From: Deinococcus detaillensis
Lineage (GTDB): Bacteria; Deinococcota; Deinococci; Deinococcales; Deinococcaceae
Assembly (NCBI RefSeq): GCF_007280555.1
Contig: NZ_VKDB01000006.1
Coordinates: 1 to 64,000, forward strand
Length of the DNA: 64,000 bases
Direction: 5' to 3'
Below, in pieces: positions 53,849 to 63,808 of the stretch. The notes under the pieces are model-generated. The model was not told the DNA's origin, searched no databases, and saw only the letters and a program-made list of their open reading frames with translations. The position numbers and the translations under genes were made by a program. Positions within the stretch are counted from its first letter, which is position 1, and each line of letters starts with the position of its first letter.

Positions 53849-53878
53849 TCGACTTTAGGGGTGCTGAGCCGTTAGAAT
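53849..53878 (+). promoter_or_regulatory. Probable suf promoter
   Basis: -35 TCGACT (53849-53854), 18-base spacer, -10 TAGAAT (53873-53878). Predicted start near 53885, just before the palindrome. Confidence 0.5.
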
Positions 53879-53889
53879 GGGCCAGTAAG

Positions 53890-53904
53890 TAGGAATGATT
53901 CCTA
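53890..53904. promoter_or_regulatory. 15-bp palindrome, candidate suf operator
   Basis: TAGGAAT-G-ATTCCTA, perfect dyad centred at 53897, 29 bases before the sufC ATG and immediately downstream of the predicted transcription start. It is placed where a repressor would act; the regulator is unknown. It does not match the SufR (CAAC-N6-GTTG) or HspR patterns. Confidence 0.6.
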
Positions 53905-53932
53905 AAAGCAGCTTCACATCCTAAGGAGAGTT

Positions 53933-54721
<789 letters not shown>

Positions 54722-54770
54722 GCCGTTTCGCCTCGCTGCCCGCACCATCTATACACTCTAAGGAGTTCAA

Positions 54771-56177
54771 ATGACCATTAATCCCGCAGTCAATGACATC
54801 AACACCGACTATGAATACGGTTGGAGCAATCCTGAGAAGTACGCCTTCAAAGCGCCCAAAGGTCTGAGCCGCGAAGTCGTCGAAATGATCAGCAAGACCA
54901 AAGACGAACCCCAGTGGATGCTGGACTTCCGCCTCAAAGCATTGGACATCTTCTACAGCAAGCCGATGCCGACTTGGGGCGCGGATTTGAGCGGCCTCAA
55001 CCTCGATGAAATCTACTATTACATCAAGCCCGAGGGCATGAACGCCCGCAGCTGGGACGATGTACCCGAGGACGTGAAAAAGACCTTCGAGCGATTGGGC
55101 ATTCCCGAAGCCGAGCGGGCTATGCTGGCCGGTGTGGGCGCACAGTACGAATCGGAAATGGTGTACCACAACCTCAAAGAAGAGTGGGAAAAGTTGGGCG
55201 TGGTCTTCCTCAGCATTGAAGACGGCCTCAAAGAATACCCTGAGCTCTTCCGCGAGCATTTCGCCACCATTATTCCGCCGGAAGACAACAAGTTCGCGGC
55301 CATCAACTCTGCGGTTTGGAGTGGCGGCAGCTTTGTCTACGTCCCCAAAGGCGTCAAGGTGGACATCCCACTGCAAACCTATTTCCGCATCAATGCCGAG
55401 AGCAGCGGTCAGTTTGAGCGCACCCTGATTATCATTGATGAAGGCGCTCAAGCGCATTACATCGAGGGTTGCACCGCACCTGCCTATAACGCCGACAGCT
55501 TCCACTCGGGCGTCATTGAAATCGTGGTCAAAGAAGGCGCACGCTTCCGCTACAGCACCATTCAAAACTGGTCGCACAACGTCTACAACCTTGTCACGCA
55601 GCGGGCCGCCGTGTACGGCAATGGCGTGATGGAATGGGTCGACGGCAACCTCGGCAGCAAAGTCACCATGAAGTATCCGGCCTGCTACCTCCTGGAAGAA
55701 GGCGCACGCGGCGAGATCTTGAGCATTGCGATGGCGGGACGCGGCCAGCATCAAGACGCGGGCGGCAAGATCGTTCACTTTGCGCCCAACACCAGCGGCA
55801 CGATTGTCAGCAAGTCGATCAGCAAGGATTCGGGCCGTTCTTCTTACCGTGGCCTGGTCAAGATTTACGAAGGCGCGAAGGGCAGCAAAACCAATGTGGA
55901 ATGCGACGCCCTCTTGCTCGACGAGGAAGCCCGCACCGACACCTATCCTTACATCGAGATTGAGGAAAAGGATGCCCGCGTGGGTCACGAAGCCACCGTC
56001 TCCAAGATCAATGACGAGCAGATTCTTTACCTGCAAAGTCGCGGCCTCAGCAAAGATCAGGCGGCAGGTTTGATTGTGCGCGGCTTCATCGAGCCGATTG
56101 CCAAAGAATTGCCACTTGAGTACGCCGTGGAGTTGAACCGGCTAATTGAGTTGGAAATGGAAGGCAGCGTCGGATAG
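54771..56177 (+). CDS. sufB: Fe-S cluster assembly scaffold SufB
   Basis: 468 residues, normal length. Beta-helix core with the family sequences [33 protein letters not shown] (about 175-207), [11 protein letters not shown] with the Cys important for cluster assembly, and C-terminal [20 protein letters not shown] then [13 protein letters not shown]. Receives sulfur from a SufS/SufE-type donor and builds the nascent cluster with SufC and SufD. AAGGAG precedes the ATG. Its stop is abutted by the next start. Confidence 0.97.
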   Translation: MTINPAVNDINTDYEYGWSNPEKYAFKAPKGLSREVVEMISKTKDEPQWMLDFRLKALDIFYSKPMPTWGADLSGLNLDEIYYYIKPEGMNARSWDDVPEDVKKTFERLGIPEAERAMLAGVGAQYESEMVYHNLKEEWEKLGVVFLSIEDGLKEYPELFREHFATIIPPEDNKFAAINSAVWSGGSFVYVPKGVKVDIPLQTYFRINAESSGQFERTLIIIDEGAQAHYIEGCTAPAYNADSFHSGVIEIVVKEGARFRYSTIQNWSHNVYNLVTQRAAVYGNGVMEWVDGNLGSKVTMKYPACYLLEEGARGEILSIAMAGRGQHQDAGGKIVHFAPNTSGTIVSKSISKDSGRSSYRGLVKIYEGAKGSKTNVECDALLLDEEARTDTYPYIEIEEKDARVGHEATVSKINDEQILYLQSRGLSKDQAAGLIVRGFIEPIAKELPLEYAVELNRLIELEMEGSVG

Positions 56178-56594
56178 TTGAAACCAGCACTGACCCTACT
56201 TGCCAAAATTATCTTTGGATTTGTTTTTCTAGTATGGTCGGTGCTTGCTATTACCTTTGACCCAAACATCTTGAAGCGTACTTTCTTTAGGCTTACCCAT
56301 CAGGTCTATGCTCTGCAAGATATTGGCGAAAGTTATCCAAGACGTGAAGTGGCTGTGCAAGTCAAAGATACTGAGAATCCGAGTGCTGATGCCAGAAGGT
56401 GTATCGAAGCTTTTGAAATTTTCTCGTTAGATGATGGACAGACGGCGACTTGCCGAGTTTTTGTCAACCGTACTTCTTACGAGAGATTCAAAGCAGGAAA
56501 TTCTACTTGTGAATTGGCGCGTGCTGTTCAAGGTGCTTATGCCTCGGCCAAAACTGCTGAAGTTTTTATGAACGAGGGCTCGCTCTGTTCGTAG
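56178..56594 (+). CDS. Hypothetical membrane-anchored protein inserted in the suf operon
   Basis: 138 residues starting at TTG immediately after the sufB TAG, with no spacer. One N-terminal TM (LLAKIIFGFVFLVWSVLAITF) followed by a roughly 110-residue extracytoplasmic domain with four Cys, two near 75 and 92 and two near 106 and 137, suitable for disulfides. It is clearly more AT-rich than sufB and sufD. It is an odd gene inside a core operon; no family recognised. Confidence 0.65.
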   Translation: MKPALTLLAKIIFGFVFLVWSVLAITFDPNILKRTFFRLTHQVYALQDIGESYPRREVAVQVKDTENPSADARRCIEAFEIFSLDDGQTATCRVFVNRTSYERFKAGNSTCELARAVQGAYASAKTAEVFMNEGSLCS

Positions 56595-56685
56595 TTCGGT
56601 TTCTATCCTCAAATCGAATTGTCGGGACAGCGGCTGAGCTTTCAGTAATTTCGGACGGAACTTCATTGGAAGAGAGAAGATAAAC

Positions 56686-57042
56686 TTGAAACTCAATCAC
56701 ATCAACTTAGGCGTTACTGACGTTCCTGCCGCCGTCGAGATCTTCGAGCTTTTCTTTGGCCTTAAGCAGGCCGAAGGAATGCCCAGAAACGACAACATGA
56801 CCTTCCTGCATGACGATGACGGCTCACTCATTTCTGTCTTCAAAAGCAAAGACGTGAGTTACCCTAAAGTCTTTCACATCGGCTTTTTGCAAGATACGCC
56901 GGAGCAAGTGCGGGCCGTTCACGCGCAACTCACAGCAGGCGGCCACCAAGTTCAAGCCCCTTACGAAAATCATGGGCGGCTGACCTTTTACTTCAATACT
57001 CCGGCTGTCTTTATTATTGAAGTCGAATCGTTCATGGGTTGA
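56686..57042 (+). CDS. VOC/glyoxalase superfamily protein in the suf operon
   Basis: 118 residues from TTG 56686 (AGAGAAGA upstream). Typical half-fold motifs: LNHINLGVTDVPAAVEIFELFFGLK at the start and NTPAVFIIEVESF at the end, with His and Glu at the metal-ligand positions. Substrate unknown. Moderately AT-rich like its upstream neighbour, so both may have entered together. Confidence 0.8.
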   Translation: MKLNHINLGVTDVPAAVEIFELFFGLKQAEGMPRNDNMTFLHDDDGSLISVFKSKDVSYPKVFHIGFLQDTPEQVRAVHAQLTAGGHQVQAPYENHGRLTFYFNTPAVFIIEVESFMG

Positions 57043-57137
57043 TCTGATTTTCATCTTTAAGCTGCCCAAAACACTAAACATTTTGACCGGAATCCCAATC
57101 TCAACACAGTGGACTGGCAAAAGGAGAACCCCACCGC

Positions 57138-58496
57138 ATGACCAATTCCCCATTCTCTGACCAACTCGCTGCCCACACTGGCCCCGACTGGCTGAATGCC
57201 AAGCGCAAGGCCAGCTTCGATCTCTTCGACACGCTCGAAGTGCCTCACAGCGGCGTGGAAGCCTGGAAGTACACCCAAGTCACCATCGATTTCGCCAAGC
57301 TGCGCCCGCATCCCAAGCGCGATATGGTCGCCGACCTCTCGGCCTTGCCTGCCAGCGTGCGCGAACGTCTGAGCAGCACCGACGTGGGCGCATTCTTGGT
57401 GATGGACGGCCCCGACGTGGTCTACCGCACTGAGTTGCCCACCGAGCTGAGCGCCAAAGGCGTGATCTTCACCGATCTCAAAACGGCGGTGGAGCAGTAC
57501 CCCGACAAGGTTCAGCAGTACCTCTACAGTGTGGTTCCCGCTGAAGTGCCGGACGACACCACCATTGCCGCGCCCGGCACCACGCCCAGCAAATCACCCG
57601 ATCCCAGCGAGGGCAAGTTCAGCGCTCTGGCGGCGGCCCTGTGGACAAACGGCGCGTTCGTCTACGTGCCGCGCGGCGTAGAAGTCGAGCTTCCGCTCGG
57701 GTCGTTCCGCGTGATGAGTGAGGCCGGCACCTACACCGCTACCCGTACCCTGGTGGTGGCCGAAGAAAACGCCCAAGTGACTTTTATCGACGAGCAAGAC
57801 AGCGAAGACTTGCCCGGCACCTACGCTATCGGCGCAGTCGAACTCGTTGTCAAAGACGGCGCTCGCCTGCGCTACGTCAGCATCCAGAACTGGGGCAAGG
57901 GCGTCACCCACATTCAGCGCCAGCGCGGCGACGTGGGCCGTGACGCGACCCTCAACAGCCTCGTGGTCACGATGGGCGGCACCCTCAGCCGCACCGAAAT
58001 GCAGAGCCACTTGCGCGGGCAAGGCTCGAGCAGCGAAATGCTGGCGCTCTACTTTGCCAACGAAGACCAGCACTTTGACCACTACACCCTCCAGCATCAC
58101 GCCGCGCCCAACGCTTACTCCGATTTGCTCTACAAAGGCGTCAGCGACGACCAAAGCGTGGGCGTGTTCAGCGGCATGATCAAAGTGGACCTGGGCGCAC
58201 AAAAAACCGACGCCTACCAAAAGCACCGCACCCTGATGCTCAGCAGCGAAGCCCAAAACTTCAGCGTGCCGCAGCTGGAAATCAACGCCAACGATGTGCG
58301 CTGTTCGCACGGCTCCACCACCGGCCCAGTGGATCAGGAGCAGCTTTTCTTTCTTCGTTCACGCGGCATCAGCAAAGAGTTGGCCGAGAAAATGCTGGTC
58401 ACCGCTTTCTTGGAAGACGTGCTGGGGCGCGTGCCGCTGCAGAGCGTCGTCAAGTACATCGAAGGCATTATTGCCAAAAAGGTCGGCGCAGCCTAA
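57138..58496 (+). CDS. sufD: Fe-S cluster assembly protein SufD
   Basis: 452 residues. N-terminal helical part with HSGVEAWKYTQ, beta-helix core (AALWTNGAFVYVPRGVEVELPLG), and the terminal block NANDVRCSHGSTTGPVDQEQ then FFLRSRGISKE, with the His and Cys of the SufB-SufD interface. Partner of SufB in the SufBC2D complex. GGAGAACC precedes the ATG. It is separated from sufB by about 960 bases holding two extra genes. Confidence 0.96.
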   Translation: MTNSPFSDQLAAHTGPDWLNAKRKASFDLFDTLEVPHSGVEAWKYTQVTIDFAKLRPHPKRDMVADLSALPASVRERLSSTDVGAFLVMDGPDVVYRTELPTELSAKGVIFTDLKTAVEQYPDKVQQYLYSVVPAEVPDDTTIAAPGTTPSKSPDPSEGKFSALAAALWTNGAFVYVPRGVEVELPLGSFRVMSEAGTYTATRTLVVAEENAQVTFIDEQDSEDLPGTYAIGAVELVVKDGARLRYVSIQNWGKGVTHIQRQRGDVGRDATLNSLVVTMGGTLSRTEMQSHLRGQGSSSEMLALYFANEDQHFDHYTLQHHAAPNAYSDLLYKGVSDDQSVGVFSGMIKVDLGAQKTDAYQKHRTLMLSSEAQNFSVPQLEINANDVRCSHGSTTGPVDQEQLFFLRSRGISKELAEKMLVTAFLEDVLGRVPLQSVVKYIEGIIAKKVGAA

Positions 58497-58516
58497 ACCA
58501 CAACTGAGTGCTTGGA

Positions 58517-58551
58517 CAGTCAGCCTCCGGTGTGGAGCTGGCTGTTTTTTT
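58517..58551 (+). terminator. Intrinsic terminator after sufD
   Basis: CAGTCAGCCTCC and GGAGCTGGCTG form an imperfect stem followed by eight T. Confidence 0.8.
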
Positions 58552-58592
58552 GGTCGCTGCAAAGAAGCTAAACAGGAGCAAATCGATTCTTC

Positions 58593-58784
58593 ATGGGCAA
58601 AACCAGATTGGAAGCGTTTTCGGATGGTGTGCTGGCGAGCATTATTACCATTATGGCGTTGGAACTTGGAGCGCCTGAATGCTGCGAAAGTGTGTTATTC
58701 CCGACCAGCGGATCGAGCGAGTGCTGGCTGAGGAGGAAGTACTATCGGGCAGACAAAAACGAAAAAGCAAAAGCCCGTAGATGA
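58593..58784 (+). pseudogene. TMEM175-like (DUF1211) potassium channel remnant
   Basis: The first 28 codons read MGKTRLEAFSDGVLASIIT then IMALELGAPE, the hallmark N-terminus of bacterial TMEM175 channels (pattern RxxAFSDGVxAIxITxMxLEL). After that the frame runs into unrelated Cys/Lys/Arg-rich sequence and stops at 63 codons; the other five helices are absent. A 5' fragment left by deletion. Confidence 0.75.
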
Positions 58785-58800
58785 ATCTCCACGGGCTTCG
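58766..58800 (-). terminator. Terminator of the 58815-59303 gene
   Basis: Minus strand: AAGCCCGT and ACGGGCTT arms followed by TTGC/TTTTTC. Confidence 0.65.
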
Positions 58801-58814
58801 GCTTTACTGGGGAC

Positions 58815-59303
<489 letters not shown>

Positions 59304-59397
59304 ATCAACATGTATCTTAAGACGCTAATGTGCAGGACGTCTACGACTTAACCCGCTCTTGAGCCTTGCTTTAAGAGAATGTAAAGGAGAATCCATT

Positions 59398-61272
59398 TTG
59401 CCGCTCGCTTCATTTACCCGACGTTCACTGTTTTTTCCGCTGCTGTGCGCTTCTTTCTCGGTGGCCTTTGCTCAAACGCCTACCGTGGGCGCAGCCCCTC
59501 CCATCACCTGGTCAAAAAACATCAAGGCCCTCGGTGCCCTGAGTGTGGCCGACAACGGCGACGTCGTGCTGATCGGCTCGGACGCCAAGTTGCGCCGCTT
59601 AGACAGCACTGGACAAGAAAAATGGGCCTTCGCTTTAGGCGACATTGGCCGCGCCGCGCCGGTCATTACTCCTTCCGGCGTCACGCTGGCGGTGGCCTAC
59701 GACGATAACCTGTACGCCATCGATGCCAGCGGCAAGAAGCTCTGGAATGTGCGTTTTGACGGTGATTTGTATGCCTCACCCGCGCTGAGGTCCGACGGCA
59801 GCATCGTGGTGGCCAGCAGTGGCGGCACGGTTTATGCCCTGAACAGCCAGGGCGGACAGCTTTGGAAATACAAAGTCGGCTCTCCCATCTACAGCAGTCC
59901 TATCGTCGCCTCAGACGGCAGCATTTACTTCGGCACGCAGGGCAATCAGGTGGTGGCGCTGACTGCAGATGGACAGCTCAAATGGCGCTTCCGCACCGGC
60001 AGCACCGTATTTGGCAGCCCCGCTCTGGACGCGGCAGGCAACCTCTATTTCGGCTCTGGCGACAAGAAAATCTACAGCTTGACCCCCGGCGGCGAGTTGC
60101 GCTGGACGCGGGCCACCGCTTCGTTTGTCAATGCCAGCCCGATCATTACTTCAAAAGGCTTGGTGGTGGTGGGCAGTTACGACGGTAATGTTTACGCTCT
60201 GAGCGACGCCGGACAAGACGTCTGGGTGTATCCGGCGGGCGCGGCCGTCGCGGCCCCAGCCGCCGAGTTGGTGGGCGGCGCGGTGGTGGTCGGCGATATG
60301 GGCGGCACCTTGCACTCCATCGGTGAGGGTGGCAAAGCGCTATGGACACTCAAAACCGGCGAGCGGATCGACACCAGCGTGAATGTCAGCTCGGCGGGGA
60401 TGCTGTATTTTTCCACGGCCAGCGGCAAGCTCGATGCCATCGCCAATCAGCCGCCCCTCGCGGACGGCCCGTGGACGTACTACCGCAGCGTGGCGGCTGG
60501 CTATGGCCGCCCTCCAAGCAGCACTGAGGCCGCCGCGCTGACGGCCCTCAAGCGTCCCGCCGCTCAAAAAGCGCTGGCCCTGATCGCCCAGCAAGCGCTG
60601 ATTGCCCAACAGCCTGTGAATCAGCAGCCTGCGCCCAAGCCGCCAGTCGCGCCGCAGCCAGCCTCGAAGCCCGCTGCCCCGTCAACCGCAGCCCCGCCAA
60701 TTGCCCCTTCACCAATCACAGCCAAGCCGCAGCCCTCTCCCGCTCCAGTGGCTTCAAAACCAACCTCACCCGTCCCCACCGCTCCGCCCGCTGCCAAGCC
60801 TGTGGTGGCCGCTCCGCCTGCTGCCCCGGCCCCGGTAGTGCCTGCTCCGGCTCCGAAGCCGCTAGTACTTACCGCTGATCCTGCCGCGCTTGCTCTTTCC
60901 GCTGGAGCCAAAGCACGCGCCGACCAAGGTCAAATCGTGTTGCCGCTGCCGGAAGTCGTGGGAGCGCTCGGCGCTCAAATCCAAGTCCAAACGCCGCGCA
61001 GCGTCACTGTGCAGCTCGGCCCAGACAGCAGCACGTTGCCGGTGCGAATGCTGGGCAGTGGAGAGACCCGTGGGGCGTGGGTGGCCCTGAGTGATTTAGA
61101 GCGCCTGCGTGTGGGCGATCAATTGGGCCTGAACTCCTACGCCAAAGGCGTTTATCGTTTGCAGCTCGGCAGCAGATTAGCGCTCAGCTTCAAGTTGAAT
61201 CTCGCCAAACTGCTGCCTTTTATGCCCGCCAAAGAATTTCCAGACGTGGTGGAGCGCCCCGCCAAACCATAA
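59398..61272 (+). CDS. Exported PQQ-type beta-propeller with a C-terminal stalk domain
   Basis: 624 residues from TTG 59398 (AAAGGAGA 7 bases upstream). Signal peptide ending SVAFAQ. Residues about 35-355 hold eight blades of the PQQ/BamB type (for example LYAIDASGKKLWNVRFDGDLYASPAL and YFGTQGNQVVALTADGQLKWRF). A Pro/Ala linker at about 400-490 leads to a domain at about 505-600 resembling a copper amine oxidase N-terminal-like domain (IVLPLPEVVGALGAQIQVQ, WVALSDLERL). Probably an envelope protein; BamB-like roles are possible but unproven. Confidence 0.85.
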   Translation: MPLASFTRRSLFFPLLCASFSVAFAQTPTVGAAPPITWSKNIKALGALSVADNGDVVLIGSDAKLRRLDSTGQEKWAFALGDIGRAAPVITPSGVTLAVAYDDNLYAIDASGKKLWNVRFDGDLYASPALRSDGSIVVASSGGTVYALNSQGGQLWKYKVGSPIYSSPIVASDGSIYFGTQGNQVVALTADGQLKWRFRTGSTVFGSPALDAAGNLYFGSGDKKIYSLTPGGELRWTRATASFVNASPIITSKGLVVVGSYDGNVYALSDAGQDVWVYPAGAAVAAPAAELVGGAVVVGDMGGTLHSIGEGGKALWTLKTGERIDTSVNVSSAGMLYFSTASGKLDAIANQPPLADGPWTYYRSVAAGYGRPPSSTEAAALTALKRPAAQKALALIAQQALIAQQPVNQQPAPKPPVAPQPASKPAAPSTAAPPIAPSPITAKPQPSPAPVASKPTSPVPTAPPAAKPVVAAPPAAPAPVVPAPAPKPLVLTADPAALALSAGAKARADQGQIVLPLPEVVGALGAQIQVQTPRSVTVQLGPDSSTLPVRMLGSGETRGAWVALSDLERLRVGDQLGLNSYAKGVYRLQLGSRLALSFKLNLAKLLPFMPAKEFPDVVERPAKP

Positions 61273-61336
61273 AGAGCAGGCGCTGAACGTCAGTTTCCCA
61301 ACACATTCAGCGCCCAGTAGCTTTTAGAGTGAAAGC

Positions 61337-61618
61337 ATGAAAGCCATTTGGAACGGTCAAGTCATCGCCGAGAGTGATGACACGGTAGTGGTAGAAGGCA
61401 ACCAGTATTTCCCACTCAGCAGCGTCAAGGCAGACTTTTTGACGCCTAGCGAAACCCACAGCGTTTGCCCGTGGAAAGGCACGGCCAGCTACTACGGCTT
61501 GTCAGTGGATGGCAAGAGCAACCCTGACGCCGCTTGGTATTACCCTCAGCCCAAAGACGCCGCCAAACAAATCAAAGACCATGTGGCGTTTTGGAAAGGA
61601 GTGGAGGTTCGGGCTTAG
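61337..61618 (+). CDS. DUF427 domain protein
   Basis: 93 residues. Matches the DUF427 pattern throughout: MKAIWNGQVIAESDDTVVVEGNQYFP, THSVCPWKGTASYY, NPDAAWYYPQP and IKDHVAFWKGVEV. A small single-domain beta protein of unknown function. TAGAGT ends 6 bases before the ATG. Confidence 0.93.
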   Translation: MKAIWNGQVIAESDDTVVVEGNQYFPLSSVKADFLTPSETHSVCPWKGTASYYGLSVDGKSNPDAAWYYPQPKDAAKQIKDHVAFWKGVEVRA

Positions 61619-61638
61619 CGCTTTTCATTTGCGCCAGC

Positions 61639-61683
61639 AAAAAACCGTGAGGAGCCTCAAGTCTTGGCTCCTCACGGTTTTTT
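61639..61683. terminator. Bidirectional terminator
   Basis: 18-bp perfect arms (AAAAAACCGTGAGGAGCC and its complement) with a 9-base loop. A and T tails on both sides serve the convergent DUF427 and PpiC genes. Confidence 0.9.
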
Positions 61684-61695
61684 GGTTGAGTGGGT

Positions 61696-63621
61696 TTAGG
61701 GCTTGGTGGGCGTGCTGGTGGAGTCAGGAGCGGGGGTCGTGGTCGCAGGCGTCTTGGCCGGCTCAGTACCGCTCGCGGCGGGCGGCGTGGTCACAGGTGT
61801 TGTCGTGACAGGCGGTGTGGCGGGTGTGGCAGGCTTAGGTGCAGCCGCCGCGATCCGTTTTTCCTGGGCGGCCAGCACGGCGCTGAGCTTGTTATCCACC
61901 TTGATGTCTTTCATCTGGGCTTTGATATACGCTTGCCCCGCTTCGGCCCGCTTCTGGGCCAGCAGTTGCGAGCGAATCACCGCGTCCACTTCTTTGAGCG
62001 GCTTGACATTGGCCCGCACCAGATCGGTGACGTAGGCCACGCTGTAAGTCTTGCCGTTCTCGATCACGTCGCTGACGCTGCCTTCACCGGCGGGGCGCAA
62101 GCTGGAGGTGTCGAACACGGCTTTGGACAAAGCGGGACTGAGCGCCGCGTCGCCTGCCGTGACGCTGCCGCGCTCCGAGACGGTGCCTCCGGCTTTGCTG
62201 GCAGCCTGCACAAAGTTCTTGCCGTCAAAACTCTGGCGGAAGGCCAGCGCTTTGGCGCGGTCAGTAAACACCGCTTCGCTGAGCGTGGCGCTGGCCTTGG
62301 TGGTGTACTTGGCGACGTTTTGTTGGTAGTCCTTGATCACGTCTTGGTCAGTAACCGAGGCGTCTTTGGAGCCGTAGAGGGCCAGTTGCTGAGCCAGATT
62401 GGCGCGGCTGCCCACCAAGTCCAGTTTCTTGTCGGCCACGATGGTCGGCGCGGCGTACTGCTCAATGAGCTGCTCGGCAATACCGGGCTTGAGAAACTGG
62501 TTGACCATGCTGCCGGCTTGATCGGCAGGGACTTGTTGCAGCAGCGAAGCGAACTGCTGGTTGCCGACGACGCCGCTCAGCACATCCGAATAGGGGATGT
62601 CTTGGCCGCCCACAGTCGCAACGGTGGGGTTGTTGATCTTCCACGCGGGCAGCACGTAATCGATCTTGGCGGTTTTGCGTAGGCCGTCAAACCACTTTTC
62701 GGCGGCGGCGGTCTGAAGGAGCTGGTTGACCTGATCGGTGATCTGCTTTTTGACGCTCTCGTAGGACTTGGCGGCGGCAGGCACGAACTGCTCCACCTTG
62801 ACGATATAAAACTTGCCGCCCGAGGAAATCACGTCGGTCAGGCCGCCGCCGGTCAGGGCAAAAGCCGCCGCGCTGACTTCCGGTGGCAGAGCCACTTGAG
62901 TCACTGCTGCGGGCTTGCCGCCTGTCACGGGGCCGAGTGCGCCGCCACGGTCTTTGAACTCGGTGCTGTTTTCGCGGGCCAAAGTCGCAAAATCCGAGCC
63001 GCCCTTGAGTTGGGCCAGCAGAGCAGTAGCTTTGGCTTTGTCGGCCACCACGATTTCGCGCCCGATGATGCGGGCCTCGTCTTGGAGTTGATCTTTGTTG
63101 AGGCTGTAAAACTGCTTGAGCTGGGCTTCAGTGGCCTTGGGAGCCGCGTCCGCAATTGATTTTTGCTTTTTCTGAATCGCCAGTCCCGATTGCACTTCCT
63201 CACGGTAGGAGGCGTCGGTAAAGCCGATTTGGGCGAGGCGATCCACCCAAGCTTTGTTGTCGGTGAGATTGTTGCCCTTGCGGACTTTGTCTACTTGCTC
63301 ATTGACATCGGCGCGGCTGATGTTCTCGCCGCTGCTGGCGGCCTTGAGCAGCGCGTTCTCGATTCGGCTTTCCACCGCCACCGTCTTGAGGTCTTCGCCC
63401 AAAATGCCTTCGGTGGTGGCGCTCAGCACCGGGTTGCTGCGTTGAAGCGCCTGAATTTCTTCCACCGTTACGGTCTGGCCGTTCACGGTGATGGCAGGCG
63501 TGCCGCTCGACTGCTTGCCAAACAAACTGCCGACGTTGGGGGTAAACTGATAAACCAGCCCCACCACCAACAAGACGGCCAAAAACCCCAGCAGGACGCT
63601 GGTGAGTACCTTTTTGTTCAC
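61696..63621 (-). CDS. SurA/PpiD-like peptidyl-prolyl isomerase (parvulin)
   Basis: 641 residues. Start at GTG 63621 because AAGGAGG lies 6 bases upstream; the longer frame begins inside that region. One TM anchor at about 5-26 (TSVLLGFLAVLLVVGLVYQF), then a SurA_N-like chaperone region (about 40-175), a PpiC domain (about 180-275: AKATALLAQLKGGSDFATLA, DRGGALGPVTGGKP), a second helical and PPIase-like half, and a Pro/Thr tail. Assists folding of exported proteins at the outer face of the membrane. Confidence 0.88.
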   Translation of the reverse strand: MNKKVLTSVLLGFLAVLLVVGLVYQFTPNVGSLFGKQSSGTPAITVNGQTVTVEEIQALQRSNPVLSATTEGILGEDLKTVAVESRIENALLKAASSGENISRADVNEQVDKVRKGNNLTDNKAWVDRLAQIGFTDASYREEVQSGLAIQKKQKSIADAAPKATEAQLKQFYSLNKDQLQDEARIIGREIVVADKAKATALLAQLKGGSDFATLARENSTEFKDRGGALGPVTGGKPAAVTQVALPPEVSAAAFALTGGGLTDVISSGGKFYIVKVEQFVPAAAKSYESVKKQITDQVNQLLQTAAAEKWFDGLRKTAKIDYVLPAWKINNPTVATVGGQDIPYSDVLSGVVGNQQFASLLQQVPADQAGSMVNQFLKPGIAEQLIEQYAAPTIVADKKLDLVGSRANLAQQLALYGSKDASVTDQDVIKDYQQNVAKYTTKASATLSEAVFTDRAKALAFRQSFDGKNFVQAASKAGGTVSERGSVTAGDAALSPALSKAVFDTSSLRPAGEGSVSDVIENGKTYSVAYVTDLVRANVKPLKEVDAVIRSQLLAQKRAEAGQAYIKAQMKDIKVDNKLSAVLAAQEKRIAAAAPKPATPATPPVTTTPVTTPPAASGTEPAKTPATTTPAPDSTSTPTKP

Positions 63622-63691
63622 TTGATTCCTCCTTGTGGTCATGCTAAGTTACTTGAGCTTTGCTGCTTCTCGGCGGCTTAGAGCCACTTCC

Positions 63692-63768
63692 GCACCCGTA
63701 GCTCAGTTGGATAGAGTGTTGGCCTCCGAAGCCAAAGGTCATAGGTTCAAGTCCTATCGGGTGCACCA
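63692..63768 (+). tRNA. tRNA-Arg (CCG)
   Basis: Acceptor GCACCCG with CGGGTGC, D-loop AGCTCAGTTGGATAGAGT, anticodon arm TTGGCCTCCGAAGCCAA with anticodon CCG, T-arm ATAGGTTCAAGTCCTAT, encoded CCA. Reads CGG codons. Confidence 0.96.
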
Positions 63769-63772
63769 CCCT

Positions 63773-63808
63773 AAGCCGCGCCAGTTTCTTGCTGGAGCGG
63801 CTTTTTTT
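63773..63808 (+). terminator. Terminator of tRNA-Arg
   Basis: AAGCCGC-GCCAG stem pairing with CTGG-A-GCGGCTT, then seven T. Confidence 0.8.
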
